Below, one piece after another: positions 10,567-21,352 of a stretch of DNA of 64,000 bases. The position numbers were made by a program, and so were the translations under genes. Location: NCBI GenBank assembly GCA_027923505.1, contig BROI01000004.1, positions 496,001-560,000 of the forward strand, written 5' to 3'. Each line of letters begins with the position of its first letter. Positions within the stretch are counted from its first letter, which is position 1. The notes under the pieces are model-generated. The model worked only from the letters and a program-made list of their open reading frames with translations. It had not been told where the DNA came from and searched no databases. The DNA comes from Mayamaea pseudoterrestris (lineage: Eukaryota; Bacillariophyta; Bacillariophyceae; Sellaphorales; Sellaphoraceae).

Positions 10567-10997
10567 ATTGAAAGTAGTAACAAACGTTGAGTAAATGCTT
10601 GAATTAAGTTTATGGTTTGTTATCTGTTTGAAGTAGAGTACCATAATTTGCTTGACCGCTGTGTGCTGTGGCTAAATGTCAGTGTAAATAATGTCCCGGT
10701 ACATAGCTTAATTTCTTGCCTACACTACCGGCGCTGATATAGTTCACTAGCAGGCGGACAATACTGCAAGAGACTGCTGCCAACAATGGGAGCAGGCTGA
10801 GGATTGATACCCAAGTAGCCTAAACAATGGGTATCTCCAGCTGTGGGGGACCCAAATGCATTCGTCAAGCATTAGTCGTTTGCAACCTGTTAGTCGCCTT
10901 GCTATATCTATGTATAACGCTCAAATGCCGATACATTACTCTCTTTTGTAAAGCAAATAAGCAAGCATCGAAAGACTCCTTTTTAGATAAATTCGGC

Positions 10998-11001
10998 AAA
11001 A
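10998..11001 (-). terminator. RNA polymerase III T-run after the tRNA
   Basis: On the minus strand a TTTT run lies 5 nt beyond the tRNA 3' end. It is the minimal Pol III termination signal, and its position fits the adjacent tRNA gene. Confidence 0.6.
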
Positions 11002-11006
11002 GTAAA

Positions 11007-11088
11007 CGACATAGGCATGATTCGAACATACGCGGGAAATTCCCAACTGATTTCTAGTCAGTCGCCTTAACCACTCGGCCACTATGTC
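11007..11088 (-). tRNA. tRNA-Ser (anticodon AGA)
   Basis: The 82-nt gene folds as a class II tRNA. The 7-bp acceptor stem is GACATAG/CTATGTC with G as discriminator base. The D arm is GCCGAGTGGTTAAGGC. The anticodon stem-loop is ACTGA-CTAGAAA-TCAGT with anticodon AGA. A long variable arm (TGGGAAATTCCCGC) follows, then the T loop TTCGAAT closed by GTATG/CATGC. The long variable arm plus AGA anticodon identify serine. The internal A box (TGGCCGAGTGG) and B box (GTTCGAATC) are present. No intron, and CCA is not encoded, as is usual for a nuclear tRNA. Confidence 0.95.
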
Positions 11089-11304
11089 GTGCAGATTGTA
11101 GGTGTTTGTCATTATATGAACGCTGTTCAGATAGATTTTTCTTGCATTGATCGACCTTGGCAAGTCAGGAAACTCAACTACCTACCTAGGAATATATTGA
11201 CTGCTATTACTGCGGCGGGGTGATGACGGCATCAATTATGATGGAATGCCATAACATGTAACCTCGCGCAGCATGTCTGATAGGCTCTACCAATGACCTA
11301 TACG

Positions 11305-12591
11305 TTATAAATTAGAGGAATTGTATTGCTTCAATTCCAACTTGAACTTTGCCTCCAGCTTGTCCATGGCCACCTTGCTTGCTTTAGCCTGCGCCGGATA
11401 TTGCGCCCTGAACGAAACGTCTTCCTCCACCTTGAGCGTCCAACCGTCCGCCGTCAGTCTTCCAGTTTGCTGCAGTAACGACAGGAGACGCTGAGACGAC
11501 ACTTTGCCGTCGAATGCGCGGTCCAATCGAGCCCGCTCAATCGTCCCTTTGTTGAGCAGCATCAAAATGAAGGTTCGCGCTCGCTGCATTGGCTTGGGCA
11601 GGTTCATGAGCTTGCTCTGAATGCAAAAGTTGCCTTTTACTAATATTGCGCAGACTGAAAGCGCAGTAAACAAGTCTTGGTTGCTGACGCGGGCCGAAAT
11701 CTGACTTTGAAGGATGGAATAGGGTATTGGACATCCAGCAAGCATGATTGTCGTCAACTGAATGACAATGCTCTTCAAATCAGTTTCTGTCTCTGTTGCC
11801 GGATCTGTCAAAGTTTCAATCCCATCCTTTGGAATATAGTTGAGACTTTCAATGTAGGCAGCCTCCGACAAGTCATCGTGAAGGATTACGTTATTGTTAA
11901 TGGCCGAGCAGTATACATTGCTCATGACGTTTCGATATTCCAAAGATCCCTTGGCGCGCACATTTAAATCCACCCATGGCTCCGACTCTTCGCTCGTTTT
12001 CATGAAAGCGTAACTGGATCGTCGTGCATTTGCAGCACGCTCCGTTTCCTTGCGTTGAAAGATGATTGGCTTGTTTTGCTGCTTGGCGGCGGCGGCCTTG
12101 TTGTCTTCCTCGCTTTGCATACCGTCGTCGTCAGTCTCATACAATGGATCCACCGCGTCTTGAACCTCCAAATGTCCAAAGCTTGGTCGCATTTGAGCAA
12201 TATGACTGAGTGGAACCAAATGCAGAGCAGTTCCATTCTCGCTTTCCTTGAGCTTGCCGACGCAAAGGTGAGTCGTTACCGGTATGGTTTGACTTGTAAA
12301 GATTCTGCTTTCCAAATGACAGTACTCCCCTTGCAACTCTGCATTCTGCGGAAACGGTTCACTCAGCTCCAACATGTTGTGCTGCGGCTTCATGCGAGCT
12401 TCCGTCGGCAGCACGTAGGCGGTGCCGTGCTCGAGCGGATACTGCAACAAATACAGCTGCGAGGCCAGTTCGGGCGACAAGTAAACGTCAATCTCGCGAA
12501 CGATTTCGTCGTCAGCATCCTCATCGTCGTCGACGTCAATGACATTCTTCTCAACGGAAGCAAGCACTATCGGCTTGGCTCGAGATGGCAT
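11305..12591 (-). CDS. POLR3E: RNA polymerase III subunit RPC5
   Basis: The product is 428 aa. RPC5 is a Pol III-specific subunit that pairs with RPC4 near the lobe. After an acidic N-terminus the conserved start of the family is seen (EIVREIDVYLSPEL...LYLLQYPL), which is the diagnostic RPC5/Sin-like block. It is followed by RMKPQHNMLEL, SRIFTSQTIPVTTHLCVGKL and LVPLSHIAQMRPSFGHLEVQD. The rest of the family region ends in winged-helix-like sequence (LKGNFCIQSKL...FILMLLNKGTIERARLD). The start at 12591 (MPSRAKPIV) is preferred over an upstream in-frame Met because conservation begins soon after it. A tRNA gene, a Pol III target, lies 217 bp past its 3' end; this is probably chance. Confidence 0.85.
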   Translation of the reverse strand: MPSRAKPIVLASVEKNVIDVDDDEDADDEIVREIDVYLSPELASQLYLLQYPLEHGTAYVLPTEARMKPQHNMLELSEPFPQNAELQGEYCHLESRIFTSQTIPVTTHLCVGKLKESENGTALHLVPLSHIAQMRPSFGHLEVQDAVDPLYETDDDGMQSEEDNKAAAAKQQNKPIIFQRKETERAANARRSSYAFMKTSEESEPWVDLNVRAKGSLEYRNVMSNVYCSAINNNVILHDDLSEAAYIESLNYIPKDGIETLTDPATETETDLKSIVIQLTTIMLAGCPIPYSILQSQISARVSNQDLFTALSVCAILVKGNFCIQSKLMNLPKPMQRARTFILMLLNKGTIERARLDRAFDGKVSSQRLLSLLQQTGRLTADGWTLKVEEDVSFRAQYPAQAKASKVAMDKLEAKFKLELKQYNSSNL

Positions 12592-12755
12592 GGTGGACGA
12601 GCAAGCAAAGTTGGAGATGAGCGAAATTGGAAATCCGAGTTGCGACGGTGCATGGCTGCAAGCCATGTCGCAGCATGAGTGATGCTACGACACGTAGCTA
12701 CCAGTCGTTCCGCCCCACCAAGACATTTTATAAACTCAATCAAGATGCTGCCTGC

Positions 12756-13860
12756 ATCATGAAACAATGCCTGTCAACTGCCAGTCATTGATGGATACCT
12801 TGTTGGCTTTGGAGTGGGATATGGCAGCCTGCTACTACGGACAAGGCCACAAAATTCAGGCGGTCAGGTCCTAGTGGCAGAACTTAGAGACTAAACATAA
12901 ATGGGCTAGAGATGAATGCATTGTTTTTCTACATCATAAAACAGTATTTGTTAACTACCAGCCATCAATGGGCACATTAGTGGCTGTTGGAGTGGGTCAC
13001 AGGGCCTGCTACTATGGACAAGCCTGGGGCCAAAAAATTCGGGCAGTCCCACTTGCAGAACTTGAAGACTACATGGGCTATAGATGAATGCATTGCACTT
13101 TCAACATCATGAAACAATGCTTGTCAGCTGCCAGCCATCAATGTACACATTAGTGGCTGTTGGAGTGGGTCAGCCTCCTATGGACAAGCCTGGGCAACAG
13201 ACAGTCCCTCCAGGGGTGGGCTAGTGAATGCATGCTTTCTTCAACAATGCCTGTCAGCTGCCAGCCATCAATGTACACATTAGTGGCTGTGGAGTGGGTC
13301 CCATGGACAAGCCTGGGGCCACAAAATTCAGGCAGTCCCACTCGCAGAACTTGGAGACTACATGGGCTATAGATGAATGCATTGCACTTTCTACATCATG
13401 AAACAATGCCTGTCAGCTGCCAGCCATCAATGTACACATTATTGGCCGTTGGAGTGGGTCACGGGAGCCTGCTACTATGGACAAGCCTGGGGCCACAAAA
13501 TTCAGGCAGTCCCACTCGCAGAACTTGGAGACTACATGGGCTATAGATGAATGCATTGCACTTTCTACTTAATGAAACAATGCCTGTACACATTATTGGC
13601 TTATGGAATGGGTCATGGCAGCCTGCTACTATGGACAAACCTTGGGCAGCAAATTCGGCGGTCTTACTCGCAGAACTTGGATACAACATGGGCTAGAGAT
13701 GAATGCATTGCACTTTCTACATCATGAAACAATGCTTGTCATCTGCCAGCCAGCAAGGTATACCTTATTGTTCTTTGGAGTGGGTCATGGCGGCAGCCTG
13801 CTACTATGGACAAGCCTGGGGCCACAAATTTGAAGCAGTCCTAGTGGCACACTCCAGCAA
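12756..13860. repeat. Tandem array of a ~175-bp unit, about seven diverged copies
   Basis: A block containing GAAACAATGCCTGTCA, GCCAGCCATCAATG, GGAGTGGGTCA, CTGCTACTATGGACAAGCC and GATGAATGCATTGCA recurs in the same order. Copies start near 12761, 12938, 13111, 13241, 13400, 13573 and 13726. Spacing is mostly 150-177 bp; the copy at 13241 is shortened to about 130-160 bp by internal deletions. Copies differ by substitutions and small gaps, and the outermost ones are the most diverged. The array fills the spacer between the RPC5 start and the 3' end of the next gene. No conserved frame runs through all copies, so it looks like satellite or minisatellite DNA. Confidence 0.9.
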
Positions 13861-13923
13861 CACCCATGTATAAGATGTCTGCTATTGTAGTGCTAATAGA
13901 CGCATGTGAAATATATATATAAC

Positions 13924-15791
13924 TTAACTCCGCATGAGCTCTTGTAACTCCTCGTCGGCTGCCTTCATCATGGACTCCAAATCAGCGGCAATATCTGCCA
14001 ACGCGCCGTCTGACTCGACAGACATATCGTCCGTCGCCAACGTATCAGATGTTTTGTAGCCTTCCAGATCTGCTTCCGCCTCTTTTAGCATATCGTCAAT
14101 GTCATCTTCAAAAGACCGGTCAGCCAATGAAGGCTTCTTTCCGACAGGCGAAAAGATGTCATCATCGTCCTCCAGCTGCAACGAACATCTCTCCAAGATC
14201 TCTCCCTGTGGTACTGCTCCTTGTTGTTGCTTTTTGAGTCTTCGTTCCGGCATTTTGAACGTGCCGTCTATTATGCTAGCTGTCAGTGGCAGATCCAGAA
14301 ACTTGCGCATATGCGTCACCACCTCCTCGTGCCTCGTATCTCCCGCTAGTTCAAAACGCTCCGCCGCTTGGCGGTACAAGTCCATGATTTCATTCACCCG
14401 CTCCCTGGAGGGGTCATGCTTGAGCGCCAGTTCCTTGGTTTGAATCTCCTGCACCAAGTGCATGGCCTCTTGTATCGCCTTGTGCGCCGCTGCGTTTGTA
14501 TGCTTGCCCTTGACACCATGTCGCCGCAGCACAGTTTGAATCTGATGCACGGCGTCGCTGGAATCGGGACACATGTAAATGAGTGGGTCCTCCGGTGCTG
14601 GTTTGAAAAAAAGCGATACTGACTCTCCGCGTCGAAACTTGAGCTTGTGCATGAGGTCAATGGAAATACAAAATTCGACCGTCGCTGTCGTTGGTGCAAG
14701 CTTGCTTGACTTCATTTCAATAATGTGCGTTTCGGTCACCATCAAAAAGGACTCCTGCAAAACACTACCCGCCTTTTTGGTCATTGACTTGAACATGGCC
14801 GTCGGCGAGCTAAAGCCAGGTTGATGCTCGGCCTTGGCTTCGGCATGCGCAATTGCATCCACTATGAAATCGGGTCGTCGGATTGGCTTGCACGAGTAGA
14901 CTCCATGCGCGTCCACCCAAGGCTCCTTGAGCAAGTTGATTTCCTGTCCCATGCGCACCTCTGACGACGATGCCGACTCTTGCTGCTGCTGCTTCCTTCT
15001 CGACTGCTTCTTGCGGCCCGGCAATTTTGGAGCCTTGGCCGCGGGAGAACCCAGTGCGGAGACAGCCTTTGCCAAACTAGACGCCATTTTACCCGCCGAG
15101 GAGGCGATGCGCCGCGCGCTTTGCTCCAACTCTTGGACCGGATCCAGTTCCGGCGGAGGTGCGGCGTGGAAGGGCTCGCCCTGCAGAAAGCTTTCCTTGA
15201 TTTTGAGACTAATGTTCACAATGGCGTCAGCCTGCGTGTATATAGAGAGAAATTGAGTGTCAGTAGTCTGTCAGTTACGTTGCTGATTCATGGAAATACG
15301 TGCATTTCCAAACATCAACGTCGAAACCCATTCAACTCTTCCGCACTAAATTAACCTACCAAATGCAGACTCGGCGTCCATTCAATATCAATGGCAATCA
15401 AGTCACCATTCTGAATGGTCGATCCATTCGCAAAATACTCTTGTCCTGTGAGTAGTTTCGCCATTGGCTCGCAAAAGGGATAGCAGGTTGGCGTGTGCAT
15501 GAGCGAGCCGTCCGCATTCTTGGGCAAGCTCACGTCCAGCTGCACCGTCACCGTCTTGACCATGGTCGTGGTCATGATTTCCACTCTAAAGTCAATCGTG
15601 CAAGTGGCAGTGCCAAGGTCAAAGTCGTGGCTCTGCAAGGAAACAAAGGGGGGTAGCATGGCCTTGGTTGCCGTAGACGCTCCAGAGTCGTCCGTCGTCA
15701 AGGCCAAAAGCTCTCGCTGCACCCGGGTCGCCCATATTTCGGCGTGACGCTCCTGTGGAGCCATTTCGTTAGTAGTTGGTTGTGGTGTCAT
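13924..15791 (-). CDS. Probable UEV-like (inactive E2 fold) plus PH-like domain protein, unknown function
   Basis: Exons 15360-15791 and 13924-15231 give 579 aa. The 128-bp intron (15232-15359) has donor GTAGGT and acceptor ACGCAG, in phase 0, and splicing joins PSLHL to ADAIVNISLKIKE. Residues ~15-160 have the order of a ubiquitin-conjugating fold: YPF-x-EP, then GDLIAIDIEWTPSLHL-x-DAIVNISL, matching the E2 pattern 'YPFxPP...G-ICLDI-WSPxLTxxxVLxSI'. I see no catalytic Cys at the usual place, so a UEV-like role is inferred. A basic linker (KLPGRKKQSRRKQQQ) follows. Then comes a PH-like stretch (SFLMVTETHIIEMKSSK...SVSLFFKP), a helical region and a very acidic C-terminus with repeated DDI/DDM. 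I do not recognise an ortholog; both domain calls are by eye. Confidence 0.6.
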
Positions 15792-16242
15792 GGTGGTATA
15801 CAATATTTATTCAGAAGTTATATTGCTGTTGCAAGTGTAAAGTGTAGCCCGGTAGCCCGACAAGTCAGATGACGAACGGCTGGAGTCAGTGCGGCACAGT
15901 AAGAGAAAGAGTTGATTATTTAAAAACTTATGGCTCTATTCGCAAACGTTGCTGGAAGCGACAAGATTTCAATCAGATAAAGGTCGAATGGAAACTATGG
16001 TGGAAGATAGATGAGGCTCCAAAATGAATGCGGCTCTTTGCGCACCAATTCTCCATCGTCGCGCGCACTCACCGGCGACAAGCGACCGTTGAGTTTCGCA
16101 TGGACACTTAAGGTTAAACCCTAATTGCCTCGCCAAGAGAAACCCGACGATGAAGGTTCAGCAAAGGCGACCCGACGATGGCCATCACATTGCGGTTTCA
16201 CGCTGTACATCGAGACACAACTCGCACTCGCTCTGCTCCACC
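15792..16242. promoter_or_regulatory. Divergent spacer between two UEV-like genes
   Basis: This 451-bp gap separates the UEV/PH-like gene (minus) from the FTS/AKTIP-like gene (plus). It must hold both promoters. A frame upstream of the plus gene is open to an ATG at 16150, so part may be coding. No further element was recognised. Confidence 0.4.
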
Positions 16243-17115
16243 ATGAGCTCCAAACAGACACTCAACGCCAAGGGAAACATGAGTACTCCGACAATGACGC
16301 CGCGAAGACTCGTGTCGGCTGCTAATACGGATGTGAGTCTTGAAGCTGACGGCTCACGCTTGCTGTCGCTCGGTCGCTGATTTGCGATTTGCGCCAGCGA
16401 AACGAAAGTTCATTGCATTCACTCATCATATTAAGATTCTTACAATGTCCGACTTTTCTATACTTTCCGTTATATCTCGTCGCAGGAGGACCGCGAGCAA
16501 GCCCTCCGCGACTACAAGGTGACCATTGAGTACAAGCATTTGAAGGCTCACGCTCCTGGTGGCGTTTACTTGATTCCTTCGCTCCACGACTTGCGACGCT
16601 TTTATGGCATTATATTCATTCGACGAGGCTTGTATACCAATGGAATATTCAAGTTTCAAATGATATTGCCGCCCGAGTATAACTCGGTCGATGCGCGTCC
16701 CATGATTCAGTTTCTTTCCAACGTTTACAATCCACATGTGTTTCCAAGAACGATGGAACTGGATGTCGAGTCGGCCTATCCATCCTGGGAACCATCCAAA
16801 CACTACCTTGTAACTATTTTGACCTTTATGAAAAAGATTTTTTACTCCAAGTCGTTTGCGGATGCGCACGCCAATTTGGAAGCCAAGGAGCTGTCGGAAT
16901 CGGATCCGGACGCCTATCGCGCGCAGGTGGAAGCGTGCGTACGCGACTCGCAGCGCGACGTGTTTGTCAATCCGGATGACTCGACGGCGCGATGCACGGA
17001 TGAGGAGCTGAGTCATAGGGTGTTGCGTGATCTGCTGAAAGCGAACGTGAAGGATCCGCAGGCGGTTTCCAAGGCGGCCATTTTGTCAATGGTGGAAAAG
17101 GCGAGTAAATGTTAA
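16243..17115 (+). CDS. AKTIP: FTS/AKTIP-type UEV protein (non-catalytic E2 fold)
   Basis: Exons 16243-16332 and 16486-17115 give 239 aa. The intron (16333-16485, 153 bp) has a GTGAGT donor and a CGTCGCAG acceptor, in phase 0. Known FTS/AKTIP proteins join Hook and FHIP proteins and link early endosomes to dynein. The family resemblance lies in EYKHLKAHAPGGVYLIPS, the block GIIFIRRGLYTNGIFKFQ, and the pattern LDVESAYPSW...HYLVTILTFMKKIFY, which match animal FTS (FGVIFIRHGLYQDGVFKF). No catalytic cysteine or HPN tripeptide is seen, as expected. An upstream in-frame ATG at 16150 would add 31 residues; 16243 is preferred for compactness. The C-terminal tail (~60 residues) is charged. Confidence 0.82.
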
Positions 17116-17326
17116 TATCGTACTCGTATAGACGTATTGTTTCATGCCGTTAAAGTTTGCTTTTATTGCAAGAGAAGCCATTTTTGGACATTTTGTGTGT
17201 TTCAAGAAATTCGGTTTTCCGAGCGAAAGCCTGCCTATCATCAGCCTGCACTTTCCTTCAAACGTGGCTATCAATACAAGCAATGCTTTATAACCTATTG
17301 CCTATTAGATTTTCAGTCCATTATAT

Positions 17327-19039
17327 CTATAAAATGTACTTGGACGTGTCAACATCCCGGACAACGTCAAGGAGCCGCTTCTCCACCAGTTGCTTGTCCA
17401 CCTTTAACACGGTACCTTCCACTGCTTCCGCCGCCTCGAAACTCAGTTCCTCCATGATGCGCTCCATGACGGTATGCAGCCGACGCGCGCCAATGTTTTC
17501 AATCGACTTGTTCAACGTGGCAGCCATGCGAGCAATTTCGCGAATGGCATCGTCGTCAAACTCGAGCGTGACGCCTTCCGTGGCAATCAACTCGGTCTGT
17601 TGATAAATCAAATTGGCGACTGGTTCGGTCAATATGCGATACAAGTCCTCCTCCGTCAAGCCCTTGAGCTCCACGCGCACCGGAAGTCGTCCCTGCAACT
17701 CGGGGAGTAAGTCGCTTGGTTTGACCATGTGAAAGGCTCCGGATGCGACAAAAAGAATGTAGTTGGTATTCACATTACCATACTTGGTGCTGATGGTCGT
17801 TCCTTCGATTAGTGGAAGCAAGTCGCGCTGTACACCTTCCGCAGATGCATCAGGACTTCTGGAGCTAAAGGAATCACGCGCCGAGCAAATTTTGTCTGCG
17901 TCGAAAGGAGAAAGGATTAGTACAATGGTGTCCGTGCATAAAACTTGTAAACAGCACATGAGCTAAAACAACACACGACCTACCAATCTCATCAATGAAG
18001 ACAATGCCACTTTCTTCCACAGACGTTACTGCTTCCTTCTTCATATCTACTTGCTCCAACAATTTGTCAAGTTCTATTTGAAGAATCACATCGCGGGCAG
18101 CCGAAATGGCAAGTTTTTTTCGCTCCGTGTTTGGCTTCTTGCCTTGACCCGAAACTCTCTGCAAAAAGTCTGTCATGACCACTACATTGGGATTGGATCC
18201 GTCGCCGCCAACATGAACATCGCCATTTTTATCTGACTGCGGAACATCCACATCAATCTCCTGGTCGTCCAAAAGTCCCTGCCGCAGCATTTGGCGAAAG
18301 GAGTCTCTCGCCGATTCGCCTGATGTCTTTCCTCCAGTCGCTGCTCCCGAATGTGCTGGTCCAGTCAGTAGATCAAGAATGCGCTCCTCCACCTTCACAA
18401 GCGCATCCTTCTTCAAGCGGTCTGTCCACACCTTTTTGGTCAGTTGCATGGCGACATCCATCAAGTCGCGAATGATTTGATCCACGTCCCTTCCATGGTA
18501 GCCAACTTCGGTGAACTTTGTAGCTTCGACTTTGATAAATGGAGCGTCTGTCAGTTGCGCCATGCGACGAGCTACTTCAGTTTTCTGTAAACAAGAATCA
18601 AGATTCACACACACGACGTGAGTCTCATGCACAAAGCTGATACTCTCTATACCTTCCCTTCATTACAACACCATCCATAACATAGATTTACACATACCCC
18701 ACATCCCGTTGGTCCCACTAGCAGTACATTACGAGGCGTGACTTCCTTGCGCAAATCCTCCGCAAGCAGCTTGCGTCGCCAGCGGTTCCGCATGGCAATG
18801 GCAACCGCTCGCTTAGCGTCAGCCTGACCGACAATATGGCGGTCAAGCTCCGCCACGACTTCGGATGGCCGCAAATTCTTTTCCGAGTTGCGATCATTGT
18901 GATTGGGCGCGTTGATGGAAGCTACAACCGTTACAGTTGGAGTGGCTGGTGCGGCTGCGGCTGCGGAGGAAAAGGTGCGACTGCTGCTGCCATGGCGAAG
19001 TAGCGCCGATGATTTTGAGCCAGCGAATCTGTACATCAT
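17327..19039 (-). CDS. hslU: Mitochondrial HslU/ClpY, ATPase of the HslUV protease
   Basis: Exons 18698-19039, 17984-18584 and 17327-17895 give 503 aa. The introns are 113 and 88 bp. The first has donor GTATGT and acceptor TTTACAG, placed exactly inside the Walker A (GPTGCG|KTE). The second has donor GTAGGT and acceptor GACGCAG, and splits the Walker B (FIDEI|DK). HslU unfolds proteins for HslV. Motifs in order: [54 protein letters not shown], an intermediate domain, [25 protein letters not shown], sensor 1 ([11 protein letters not shown]), [14 protein letters not shown], and sensor 2 ([17 protein letters not shown]). The start at 19039 gives an Arg/Ser-rich presequence ([20 protein letters not shown]). 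An eukaryotic hslU is of bacterial origin. An hslV partner is not in this window. Confidence 0.95.
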
Positions 19040-19453
19040 GTAGTTGGAAAGATTGCTTCGGGGTTGTATTGGCAGTGAATGACGAATATCCACGAGTGAT
19101 GGAATGTTGCCGGCACCTCGATCTGACTTCCATCGTCGAGCGAGCGGCGGCGCGCGGCAGATGCGTGTCGCAATCAATGTCACACTAGAATCACTAAGAC
19201 ACTAGCTATCAGTGGGAAGCTTTACTGTAGTACGAGGCGGCCTTAACGCATCAATATGATCCGTGTGCATGGAAAGGCAGGGTTTTGCCGTGGATCCATT
19301 ATTGGATGAATCATATAATAATAAGAGAAAGGTGTAATTCACCATTGCGTCGTCTCACCATCACTGCTGAACACTCCTCTACATGATACGCTTGCGACTC
19401 CATTTCAATGTACGACTACGGCAACCTCTATAAAAAAAATTCTGTTCACTGCA
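19040..19453. other. Intergenic region upstream of hslU
   Basis: No coding exon is recognised. It lies between the hslU start and the 3' end of the PIP-kinase gene, both minus strand. The first ~145 bp next to hslU are open in frame but begin only with a GTG, so they are taken as leader. Confidence 0.4.
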
Positions 19454-21352
19454 TCAAGTAATATGTTCGTTTAAAAATTCTAAAAAGCGGTCTGCGTAAA
19501 CTTGTGGCGGAACGCAGCTAAAGGAATCGCGCGGGTAAAAGAGTCCCTTGATACGATACTCCAGTGCCTTCTTTTGGTTATAAGGTTGCAAAAAGTCAAT
19601 GAGACCAAAATAGTACGTGGCCGGAGCATTTCGTCGTGATCCTCGTATGACAGAGAGTGGTCCAGCGTCAACGAGACATACGCCGGATCCATAGTACGGG
19701 TCAGGCCAGATTAGCACCTTTTTGGCAATGCGAAGCGACTGACTAATCAAGTAGAACGGTGGCGCTAGCAAGGCTTGCAATGGTAAAAGGGCCGCAGCTG
19801 ATAGTTGCTTCCATTTGGAACGTCGCCGCATGCCTTGAAGTTGGATTTCCCACTGCTGGCTCGTGTCGACTACCTGCATCATGGCTGCATCCAAGCCGAA
19901 TTCTTCCTTGGCAACGCCGATCAGCAAACTGTAGTCAATCGCGTCGCAAGCGACAAGTAACTGAACGTCTTTTCGCAACTGTTTCAGCAAGGCAGCCTTG
20001 GCTGTCGCTCCAATATGAATTCCTTGCGTCGGTTCGCTTGTCATGACTGGTCCCAACCATAATCTCCTTCCACGCCGTGTCGGCGGCGGCAATGCTTTGA
20101 CGAGACTCACTTCTCGTTGCAGGTCCAAGTCCTTCAAGACGGCGCTCGTGCCCCTGGTTTCACGTTCCTCGACGGAACACTCTCGTCCCAACGTCGATCC
20201 CTTGATATCGAATCGTTCCGTCAGTAGTTTGTGGGCTTCCGCCGGAAACACGGAATTCATCACGACAAACGTGACAGGTTTCGCATCGGGTTGCTCTTCG
20301 TCGTTCATGGTGGTCACTTGATACATGCCACAAAACTTGGTCAGCAGCGACCGCTGCCCATGACGCTGCATGAAGCGATGATACTTTGGCAGCATGCTTC
20401 GAAGCGCCTCCACTTCGTCATGTTTGATTGTTTTAATCATGAATGCGCCGTCGCGCGTAAAAAAGAACCACAAGCCGGCGCGGGCAGCACCCTTGCTGTT
20501 GCTTTGAAAGGAAACGTAGGGCCCAGTGTTGAGCAGCGACTTGACATAGGCAGATTCCGAAATACCGAAGGAGCGGCGAAGATCAGCGAAACATTTGGGA
20601 GCAATGGCAGTTATGCGAGCTTTTCTGAGAGAAGGTTCCGTGGAGTCGTTGGACGAAGCAGAGTCGATGGAAACACTCGTTTGGAGTGATACAGAAAAGT
20701 CGGATCGTGCAGCTTCATCTTCGTCATACAGCAACATTTCCTCGACGACATCGTCTGCAACGTCGTCTCTTCGTCCCCTATATTCTCCACGCCAGTATCG
20801 GCGCAAGTTCCAAATGCTGTTTGCGGCCGTCCTTGGCAAGCTGGCCGCAAACAGAGCCGTCCGAGAGGCTGGGACAGAAAATGTCGTCGAGAGGCCCTGT
20901 AGAATTCGTGTTTGGAGACGCTGATGATACGCGTCAACATCCGTCTCGTTCAATATTCGTTCAATCTCTTGGTCCAGTCGCATGGATTCTTCCGCGGACA
21001 TTACGTCGTCACTATGTCGAGCGTTGCGGTTCCCAAACGGAGAAAGCGAATACGTCGTCGTCGAGGAGGATGTCACGGGCACGTTGTGTACATGATACTC
21101 GACAACGCTCGATGTGAAGTTACCCAAGTGTATTTGTTGCTGAATTTGCTGATGCAGTCCAAGTCGAACGCACTCGCGAAAGAGTTGCGTCGCTTCGTAG
21201 AGCGGCGACGTTTCGTGAATCACCGGACCGTCCATGACGCCAATCTCTCCATGACGCAGCAAGTAGACAGCTCTGGACCCGGCTCGTAGCGTTGTAATGA
21301 CTGTTTGAATGACGGCCCAGGCCGCGAGTACGTTATCCAAACCGATTTGCAT
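19454..21352 (-). CDS. Phosphatidylinositol phosphate kinase (PIP5K/PIP4K fold)
   Basis: The product is 632 aa. It should phosphorylate phosphatidylinositol monophosphates to PIP2 at membranes. Kinase motifs are clear: FFTRDGAFMIKTIKHDE with the ATP-binding Lys, MLPKYHRFMQRH, TKFCGMY, FVVMNSVFPA, RFDIKGSTLGR, DAIDYSLLIGVAK (catalytic MDYSLLVG equivalent), and the metal-binding YFGLIDFLQPYN. The C-terminal PPQVYADRFLEFLNEHI is typical. The N-terminal half (~300 residues) has one hydrophobic stretch near residues 1-25 and low-complexity acidic sequence. It lacks the seven-TM receptor part seen in oomycete GPCR-PIPKs. The ATG at 21352 is the first in this frame, and a TACCGGTAG element just upstream (21383-21391) supports that region being non-coding. 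Confidence 0.92.
   Translation of the reverse strand: MQIGLDNVLAAWAVIQTVITTLRAGSRAVYLLRHGEIGVMDGPVIHETSPLYEATQLFRECVRLGLHQQIQQQIHLGNFTSSVVEYHVHNVPVTSSSTTTYSLSPFGNRNARHSDDVMSAEESMRLDQEIERILNETDVDAYHQRLQTRILQGLSTTFSVPASRTALFAASLPRTAANSIWNLRRYWRGEYRGRRDDVADDVVEEMLLYDEDEAARSDFSVSLQTSVSIDSASSNDSTEPSLRKARITAIAPKCFADLRRSFGISESAYVKSLLNTGPYVSFQSNSKGAARAGLWFFFTRDGAFMIKTIKHDEVEALRSMLPKYHRFMQRHGQRSLLTKFCGMYQVTTMNDEEQPDAKPVTFVVMNSVFPAEAHKLLTERFDIKGSTLGRECSVEERETRGTSAVLKDLDLQREVSLVKALPPPTRRGRRLWLGPVMTSEPTQGIHIGATAKAALLKQLRKDVQLLVACDAIDYSLLIGVAKEEFGLDAAMMQVVDTSQQWEIQLQGMRRRSKWKQLSAAALLPLQALLAPPFYLISQSLRIAKKVLIWPDPYYGSGVCLVDAGPLSVIRGSRRNAPATYYFGLIDFLQPYNQKKALEYRIKGLFYPRDSFSCVPPQVYADRFLEFLNEHIT

Noticed and set aside
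13160-13833. Short frames inside the tandem array
   Set aside because: They do not stay open in all copies and change frame between units, so they reflect repetition rather than coding.
14049-14443. Opposite-strand frames over the UEV/PH-like gene
   Set aside because: They are shadows of Ser/Asp/Leu-rich coding on the other strand and show no family motif.
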